Source of the DNA: an uncultured Pseudomonadota bacterium
Lineage (GTDB): Bacteria > Myxococcota_A > UBA796 > SXON01
Assembly: GCA_903844155.1 (NCBI GenBank)
Contig: CAIMSU010000233.1
Span: 1-64,000, forward strand
Direction of reading: 5' to 3'
Length of the DNA stretch: 64,000 nt
The notes under the pieces were generated by a model. The model worked only from the letters and a program-made list of their open reading frames with translations, ran no database searches and was not told where the DNA came from. Shown piece by piece: positions 58,337-64,000 of the stretch. Every line of letters begins with the position of its first letter. Position 1 is the first letter of the stretch. The position numbers and the translations under genes are program-made.

Positions 58337-60292
58337 CTAGACAGAATTCGCCCGCCCCTCCCACTTCTCCTCGCTGATCTCCTCCCTGCTCGCCCGCTCC
58401 ACCGCCATGCCCATCGCCCCAACAACCGGCTCCGCACGCCGGTTCTGCGTGATCCAGCTCCCCCGCGCCGGGCCCGGAGGAACGAGGGCGTTCGGTCCGT
58501 GGCCGATGAGCTCCGTCCGACCCCAGGCCTGCAACGCCTCGCGAATGGCCGGATATTCCTCGGGTTTCCACCAGAACATCAAGCTCCGCTGCCTCGCCCG
58601 CTCCTTGTGCCCACGCGCGACCGGCACCGCGTCCTTGGAGTGCGGGTCAAAGCCGCTCACGTACATCGCCGTCGAGAGCGTCCCCGGCGTCGGCATGAAC
58701 ATCTGGACCTGCCGACACTGCAGGCCGTTGGTCTTCATGTAGATCGCCAGCTCGATCGCCTCCTTCGGGCCGGTGCCCGGGTGCGCGCACTGGAAGTACG
58801 GGACGATGAACTGCTTCTTGCCGGCGAGCTCCGACGCCGCCCGAAAACGCTTCATGAAGTCGGCGAAGTGCGTGATCTCGGGCTTGCGCATGCGGTGAAG
58901 CGTCGTCGCGCTGACGTGCTCGGGGGCGGTGGTGAGCGACCCGGAGACATGGTGGGCGGCGATCTCCTCCACAAAGCCGCTGTCCAGCGCCGCGAGATCG
59001 TAGCGGATGCCGGAGTTGACAAAAACACGCTTGATCCCGGGGAGTGTCCGGACGTCCCGCAGCAGCTTCATGTACGCGCCGTGGTCGGTGCCGTAGTGCT
59101 TGCAACGGATCGGATGCAGGCAGCTTACGCGCCGACAGACCGCGTTGGCGGCATCGTCGTTGCAGCGCATGTGGAACATGTTGGCGGTCGGACCGCCGAG
59201 GTCGGAGATGACGCCGTTGAAGCCACGTTGTTGGGTGAGGCCGACGACCTCACGGCGGACGGATTCGGGTGAGCGGCTGACGACGTCCTTGCCCTGATGC
59301 AGGGTGAGCGCGCAGAACGAGCAGCCGCCCGAGCAGCCCCGGTTGACGGTGATGCTGCCGCGGATGCTCTCAAACGCGGGGATGGGCTGGCGATAGCAGG
59401 GATGCGCGGCGTTCTGATATGGAAGTTCGTAGAGGCGGTCGAGCTCGGGAGTGGTGAGCGCGCGCGCGGTCGGGTTGCACCAGATGGCGCGGTCGCCGGT
59501 GCGCTGGACCAGCGTGCGCGCGCAGGACGGGTTCGCCTCGCGGTAGAGGTGCACGGTCAGCTTGTTGAACTGCAGCGGGTCGCGTTCACAGGCCTCGAAG
59601 CTTGGGACTTCCGTGAGCGTGGCCGTGTCGATCTGGGCGGCCAGGGCCTCGGCCTCCTTCTTGCCCATGCACCAGGCAACGCCGGGAATGTCGCGGCAGT
59701 CGGCGATCCCCCTGCCCTCCGCAAGCCGCTGCGCGATGGCGAGGATCGGCAGCTCGCCCATGCCGTGCACAAGCAGGTCGGCCTTGGCATCGAGCAGGAT
59801 CGACCGCCGCATCTTGTCGGACCAGTAGTCGTAGTGCGCGAAGCGGCGCAGGCTCGCCTCGATCCCGCCGAGCACCACGGGCACGCCGGGGTAGGCCTGC
59901 TTCACGCGGTTGGCGTAGGCGATGCAGGCGCGATCGGGCCGAAGTCCAGCTTCACCGCCCGGACTGTACGCGTCGTCCGACCGGATCCGGCGCGACGCCG
60001 TGTAGTGGTTCACCATCGAGTCCATGTTGCCGCTGGTGACGCCAAAGAACAGCTTCGGCCGTCCCAAAGCACGGAACGGCTCGGGCGAGTCCCAGGCCGG
60101 CTGCGCGATCACCCCAACCCGAAAGCCATGCGCCTCCAGCCATCGCCCGACCAGCGCGACCCCAAACGTGTTGTGGTCAACGTACGCATCGCCGGTCACG
60201 AGGATGACGTCCAGCTCGCCGCCATCCCCGTAAAGCGCGGCTTCCTCCGACGTCATGGGCAGGAAGCCGCCGCGGGAGGCGGACGGGGTCAC
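58337..60292 (-). CDS. ygiQ: YgiQ-family radical SAM protein
   Basis: This 651-residue protein has the YgiQ N-terminal domain ([72 protein letters not shown]), then the radical SAM Cys motif in [29 protein letters not shown] and the C-terminal [16 protein letters not shown]. The product of these enzymes is unknown. The GTG at 60292 overlaps the stop of ugd (GTGA). Confidence 0.92.
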   Translation of the reverse strand: MTPSASRGGFLPMTSEEAALYGDGGELDVILVTGDAYVDHNTFGVALVGRWLEAHGFRVGVIAQPAWDSPEPFRALGRPKLFFGVTSGNMDSMVNHYTASRRIRSDDAYSPGGEAGLRPDRACIAYANRVKQAYPGVPVVLGGIEASLRRFAHYDYWSDKMRRSILLDAKADLLVHGMGELPILAIAQRLAEGRGIADCRDIPGVAWCMGKKEAEALAAQIDTATLTEVPSFEACERDPLQFNKLTVHLYREANPSCARTLVQRTGDRAIWCNPTARALTTPELDRLYELPYQNAAHPCYRQPIPAFESIRGSITVNRGCSGGCSFCALTLHQGKDVVSRSPESVRREVVGLTQQRGFNGVISDLGGPTANMFHMRCNDDAANAVCRRVSCLHPIRCKHYGTDHGAYMKLLRDVRTLPGIKRVFVNSGIRYDLAALDSGFVEEIAAHHVSGSLTTAPEHVSATTLHRMRKPEITHFADFMKRFRAASELAGKKQFIVPYFQCAHPGTGPKEAIELAIYMKTNGLQCRQVQMFMPTPGTLSTAMYVSGFDPHSKDAVPVARGHKERARQRSLMFWWKPEEYPAIREALQAWGRTELIGHGPNALVPPGPARGSWITQNRRAEPVVGAMGMAVERASREEISEEKWEGRANSV

Positions 60293-61590
60293 GGCCGTCC
60301 GATGCAGCGATACTCAAAGCCCAGCTCGCGGAGCGCGCCGCCGTTCCAGATGTTGCGGCCGTCAAAGACGATCGGCTGCTTCATCTTCGACTTGATGACG
60401 GAGAAGTCCGGCGACCGGAACTCGTTCCACTCCGTGACCAGCACCAGCGCGTCCGCGCCCGTCACGCCCTCGATGGAGCGGTCGGCAAACTGCACGCGAT
60501 CACCAAGGATCCGTCGGGCTTCGTGCATCGACTCGGGGTCATAGGCCGTGACCGTGGCGCCGGCCTCAAGCAGCCGGTCGATGACGACGAGGGCGGGCGC
60601 CTCGCGCATGTCGTCCGTCTCGGGCTTGAATGAGAGGCCCCACACCGCAAAGTGCAGGCCGCGCAGGTCCGCGCCAAACCGCTCGTGCACCATCTCGGCG
60701 AGCAGCCCTTTCTGCCGCTCGTTCACGTGCTCGACCGCGCCGACCACTTCAAGCTCCACGCCCGCAGCCCTGGCGGTCTCCTGAAGCGCCCGTACATCCT
60801 TCGGAAAGCACGAGCCGCCGTACCCCGCCCCCGGGAAGAAGAACCGCAGCCCGATGCGACTGTCGGTGCCAGCACCGCGGCGGACTGCGTCGACATCCGC
60901 GCCAACGGCGCTGCACAGCCGCGCGATCTCGTTGATGAAGCTGATGCGCGTCGCCAGGAACGCGTTCGCGGTGTACTTGCACAGCTCCGCCGAGCGATTG
61001 TCCATGAAGATGATGGGTTTTCCCGAGCGGACGAGCGGCGCGTACAGCTCTTCCATCACCTTGCGCGCCTCATCCGTCGCCAGCCCGCAGACGATGCGGT
61101 CGGGACGCAGGAAATCATCGATGGCAGCGCCTTCCTTGAGGAATTCGGGGTTGGAGACGACGTCGAAGGCGAACTTCATCTCGGCGCGGAGGATCGCGCG
61201 GACGCCGTCAGCGGTGCCAACGGGAACGGTGGACTTGATGATGACGGTGACGGGGCCCGAGGCGTTGGCCGCGACGTCGCGAGCGACCTGGAACACACCC
61301 GAGAGGTCGGCCGAGCCGTCCGCTGCAGAGGGCGTGCCGACGGCGACGAAGACGACGCGGGCGATGGAGAGGGCGCCATGGACGTTGCGGCTGAAGGAGA
61401 GGCGGCCCTCGCGCACGTTGCGGTCGATGAGCTGGTCGAGCCCGGGCTCGTAGATCGGCACGCGGCCGGCCTGCAACGCGGAGATCTTGCCCTCGTCGGA
61501 GTCAACCCCGGCGACCGTGTGGCCCATGTCCGCCATGCAGGTGGCCACAACGAGGCCGACGTAGCCAGTGCCAACAACCGTGATGTTCAT
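60289..61590 (-). CDS. ugd: UDP-glucose 6-dehydrogenase
   Basis: This 433-residue NAD-dependent enzyme makes UDP-glucuronate for polysaccharides. Motifs are [97 protein letters not shown] and the catalytic Cys in [12 protein letters not shown]. The ATG at 61590 matches the family start. It fits the BY-kinase and O-antigen-ligase genes nearby. Confidence 0.96.
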   Translation of the reverse strand: MNITVVGTGYVGLVVATCMADMGHTVAGVDSDEGKISALQAGRVPIYEPGLDQLIDRNVREGRLSFSRNVHGALSIARVVFVAVGTPSAADGSADLSGVFQVARDVAANASGPVTVIIKSTVPVGTADGVRAILRAEMKFAFDVVSNPEFLKEGAAIDDFLRPDRIVCGLATDEARKVMEELYAPLVRSGKPIIFMDNRSAELCKYTANAFLATRISFINEIARLCSAVGADVDAVRRGAGTDSRIGLRFFFPGAGYGGSCFPKDVRALQETARAAGVELEVVGAVEHVNERQKGLLAEMVHERFGADLRGLHFAVWGLSFKPETDDMREAPALVVIDRLLEAGATVTAYDPESMHEARRILGDRVQFADRSIEGVTGADALVLVTEWNEFRSPDFSVIKSKMKQPIVFDGRNIWNGGALRELGFEYRCIGRP

Positions 61591-61627
61591 CGCGCGTACT
61601 CCGGAGGACGCGGCAGCTAACCGGATC

Positions 61628-63103
61628 TCAGCGGGTGAGCAGGTCGGTTCCGAACGTGCCTTCCACGACGACCGCGTCGCGCTTGACGAGCAGATCGAAT
61701 GGATCCATGCCGCTCTCCGTGCCGGTCGCCTGCAGGCAACCCTTGACGGCACCCAGACCCGCGACATCCTTGTTGAACGCGGCGCGCGAGAGCTCGGCTA
61801 CGGGGGCCAGCCGCAGCACCCCCGCGCTCGCCAGCGGATCCTCGGCCGCCTGCGCCTCCGGCTCGATCCAGCCGGTGCCCGCCGCCCGCTCGCCACCCGC
61901 CAGCGTCAGCACGAACCAGGCGCCATCACGCTTCGCGAACGTCCAATCGCCCTCTGCTACCACGGGCTGGGGGACAGTCGCGGACAAATCGCCGGCGGCC
62001 TCCGTCCCAGGGAACTCCGCCTCAAAGGCGAGGTTGCTCCTTAGCGTGACCGACCGCCCCGTCGCACAGAGCGAGGTCAGCGGCACGTCCAGATCCGGCT
62101 CAAGCGCGGTCCGGCGCACACTGCCGAGCATGTCCGCGGAGCGCGCCGCAAGGCCATCGACGACAACGCCGACCGGCCCGTACAAATCCCGCAGCCCGAG
62201 CTCGGCAACGCTCAGCCCGGTCGGATGGGCGCCTGGCTCCGTCGCCGTGACAGAGAACGTGAACGTGTGGCCAACCAGCATGCGCGGCAGATCGATCCGC
62301 TGGGCGTCGGGCTCATCGCGCACCGCGAGCGCGATCCGCCCCCCGTTGTCGACGCCAACCCCCAGCGTTCGCACCCTCGGCGCCTCACCGAACCCGGTCC
62401 CGGCAGCGTGATCGCCGTTCCCCACGTCCAGCCCCACCAAACCGAACGCCTCGCGGAAATTGAGGGTGACGGATTCACCAACGCCATCGCCGGGTTTTCC
62501 CTCTGTCCATCCGTGTTCCAGGCGATGGTCGAAGAGCAGGTCGGGGTGGTGAAGCTCCGCTGGCGGGAGGACGGAGCTGGCGCGGACAGTCGCCGTCACC
62601 GCGCGTGGCGGGCGGAGCGGCAATGCCCTGCCCGCCTCGGACAACGCGATCTCCCCGAGGCAAACGCCGGGTTCACCGGATCGGATCCGGAGGTCCAGGC
62701 GGGCGACGCGGCCGCCGCCCTGCCCGACGCCCAGCGGCACGGACACGGGGTCGGCAGAGGCCGGAAGGACGGCGATGGTGCTGCCGTTTGCGACGATGCC
62801 GAGCGCGACGGGCGCGGACGCGGGGCAGGGCGTGAGCGTGAGCGTGTCCGCGGTGACCGGCTCGGCAAAGCGCAAGGTCAGCAGGGCGCCGGGACCCGCG
62901 GGCGGACGCCAGCCCGTGCGCAGGTCGCCGTCGAGCACGGTGTCGGCGCCGGACCCACCGCTGGTTGCCAGGGACCCGAGGTGCAGGCCGAGCGGCGGCG
63001 GGCTGTGGGGTGTCAGGGCAGGGTGAGGGGCTGGCGCGGCGACGGGCGGCGCGGCCGGGGTTGGCGCGCAGGCGAGCAACAGGAGCGGGAGCGCATGGAC
63101 CAC
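61628..63103 (-). CDS. Lipoprotein with discoidin-like (F5/8 type C) domains
   Basis: This 491-residue lipoprotein (LPLLLLAC, Cys12) has a Pro/Ala-rich tether to about residue 38. Two regions resemble the discoidin-like carbohydrate-binding fold: about 50-150 (ADTVLDGDLRTGWRPP, RLDLRIRSGEPGVCLGEIAL) and about 180-310 (LLFDHRLEHGWTEGKPGDGVG, SVTLNF). The final third is unassigned. It may bind glycan at the surface. The GTG at 63103 is the start. It is 37 bp upstream of ugd. Confidence 0.75.
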   Translation of the reverse strand: MVHALPLLLLACAPTPAAPPVAAPAPHPALTPHSPPPLGLHLGSLATSGGSGADTVLDGDLRTGWRPPAGPGALLTLRFAEPVTADTLTLTPCPASAPVALGIVANGSTIAVLPASADPVSVPLGVGQGGGRVARLDLRIRSGEPGVCLGEIALSEAGRALPLRPPRAVTATVRASSVLPPAELHHPDLLFDHRLEHGWTEGKPGDGVGESVTLNFREAFGLVGLDVGNGDHAAGTGFGEAPRVRTLGVGVDNGGRIALAVRDEPDAQRIDLPRMLVGHTFTFSVTATEPGAHPTGLSVAELGLRDLYGPVGVVVDGLAARSADMLGSVRRTALEPDLDVPLTSLCATGRSVTLRSNLAFEAEFPGTEAAGDLSATVPQPVVAEGDWTFAKRDGAWFVLTLAGGERAAGTGWIEPEAQAAEDPLASAGVLRLAPVAELSRAAFNKDVAGLGAVKGCLQATGTESGMDPFDLLVKRDAVVVEGTFGTDLLTR

Positions 63104-63118
63104 GGCTGACCGGGGTAA

Positions 63119-64000
63119 TCAGAAATCGCGGCGAAGCACGGCACTGGCGAGGGTTCTGGCCGCTTGTGAGGGGACGGGTGACGGGCGCGGGGACGCCAGC
63201 GCGCACCGGATCGCGGCGGCGACGTCGTCCCCGACGACCTTGACGTCCCCGCGAGCGACCATCGCAGCCTCGAGGTACGGCGCCTCTGGAAACGCCCCGC
63301 GGTCCATCCAACACAGCCGCACCCCAGCGAGGGTGGCCTCGGCGAGCACCCCGTAGCCGGGCTTCGTGTAGACGACGTCCGCCGCGGCCAGCAACGCCGG
63401 GAACCGGGCCTCGTCCGCCGCGACATAGACGATGTCCTTGCGGGCCACCCGCGCCTGGGGCGGCGTGAGGACCCAACGCACCCCGCGTAGGCGTGGCAGG
63501 CGGTCTCCGAGGTTGGCGAGGCCCAGGCCGCCAAAGGCGACGAGGACCATGGCGTCCCGAGGGGCGAGCGCGGCGGGCCGATGGGGGCGCACGCTTCGGG
63601 CGAGCGGCTCGGACAGGGGCGTTGCTCGCGCAAAACCCGTCAGCCCGGGGCCGGGCGAAAGCGAGATGCCGACGTGCCGGGACTGCCAGGCCCGCATCTT
63701 CGGCGCGAATTCCGCGAGCGCCGGGTAGTGCTCGTACACCCAGGCCCAGTCGAAATTACCGACCGCCAATGCCGGCACGCCCGCTCGCCTGCACGCCTCC
63801 AGCGCCGTCGGCGCGACGTCCACGATCGCGCAGTCCAGACCCCGCACATCCTCGACCAGCGCGTCGACGCCTTCGACCGCCTCGCACCAGAGCGCTCGCG
63901 TGCGCTCGGGGTCCTCCGTCACGCTGTCAGCCTGTGCGATCCCGACGTCGACCCGGCGCCTGAGCACGGTGACGCCCGGCCGATCGCCGACGACGTCGAC
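63119..64000 (-). CDS. Glycosyltransferase-like protein, 5' end cut by window edge
   Basis: About 294 C-terminal residues are present; the frame is open to the right edge. The block CAIVDVAPTALEACRRAGVP followed by VGNFDWAWVYEHYPALAEF resembles the GT-B domain of L-arabinokinase-type and other nucleotide-sugar glycosyltransferases. The C-terminal half has MVLVAFGGLGLANLGDRLPR and the ADVVYTKPGYGVLAEATLAGV donor-site pattern. It is 15 bases upstream of the discoidin-like lipoprotein gene. Confidence 0.72.
   Translation of the reverse strand, partial: VDVVGDRPGVTVLRRRVDVGIAQADSVTEDPERTRALWCEAVEGVDALVEDVRGLDCAIVDVAPTALEACRRAGVPALAVGNFDWAWVYEHYPALAEFAPKMRAWQSRHVGISLSPGPGLTGFARATPLSEPLARSVRPHRPAALAPRDAMVLVAFGGLGLANLGDRLPRLRGVRWVLTPPQARVARKDIVYVAADEARFPALLAAADVVYTKPGYGVLAEATLAGVRLCWMDRGAFPEAPYLEAAMVARGDVKVVGDDVAAAIRCALASPRPSPVPSQAARTLASAVLRRDF

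Overview
This window is a 64 kb piece of a very GC-rich bacterial chromosome. The encoded proteins suggest Myxococcota or a related 'deltaproteobacterial' lineage. The evidence is MopE-like Asp/Cys repeats, a MYXO-CTERM-like tail on a subtilase, many lipoproteins with Asp/Ser/Thr-rich linkers after the lipobox, an AgmX/TonB-type C-terminal module, and paralogous Cys-rich lipoproteins. The lineage is inferred from these families only; there is no rRNA gene in the window.

Layout. 1-1015 (-) is the start of a large MopE-like repeat protein cut by the left edge. 1181-8334 (+) is an AddB/AddA-type helicase-nuclease pair; the addB-like gene carries an in-frame tandem 204-bp insertion. Next come a secreted subtilase, a SpoIIM-like membrane protein and an M20 peptidase (all -), then a secreted beta-rich protein (+), and two lipoproteins (-), one with a formylglycine-generating-enzyme fold. 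15624-24315 (-) looks like one long transcription unit: an iron-sulfur/NrfD fusion, a molybdopterin oxidoreductase, a TorD-type chaperone, two cyclic-nucleotide-binding proteins separated by in-frame TAG codons, argB and proC. Then follow a SIS-CBS sugar-phosphate isomerase, FxsA, the PpsR kinase/phosphorylase, a SUV3-like RNA helicase and Maf.

30131-36360 (+) is the most unusual locus. An Hsp70 whose lid is replaced by a von Willebrand A domain is followed by a GrpE, a second lidless Hsp70, and a membrane protein with J-domain-like modules that lack HPD, plus PEGA and TonB/AgmX-like C-terminal modules. It looks like a dedicated accessory chaperone machine. A tRNA-Ala(CGC) with its own promoter follows, then an alpha/beta hydrolase.

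37517-49633 (-) is a respiratory block read right to left: SURF1, ctaA, ctaB, ctaC, ctaD, ctaE, a subunit IV fused to cytochrome c, ctaG, a FixH/YtkA-like lipoprotein and a MauG-type dihaem protein. Two Cys-rich lipoproteins, type 2 IPP isomerase and a LapA-like protein complete it. IPP isomerase could feed the farnesyl group needed by CtaB.

49646-64000 is an envelope polysaccharide neighbourhood: an O-antigen-ligase/TPR protein, a BY-kinase chain-length regulator, a divergent alkaline-phosphatase-superfamily enzyme, a methyltransferase, a Uma2-type nuclease with an (REEG)11 repeat, a YgiQ radical SAM protein, UDP-glucose dehydrogenase, a discoidin-like lipoprotein and a partial glycosyltransferase-like protein. 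A dispersed imperfect repeat of about 55-66 bp occurs at 29898 and twice near 56090-56218. No stretch over 300 bases lacks a gene.
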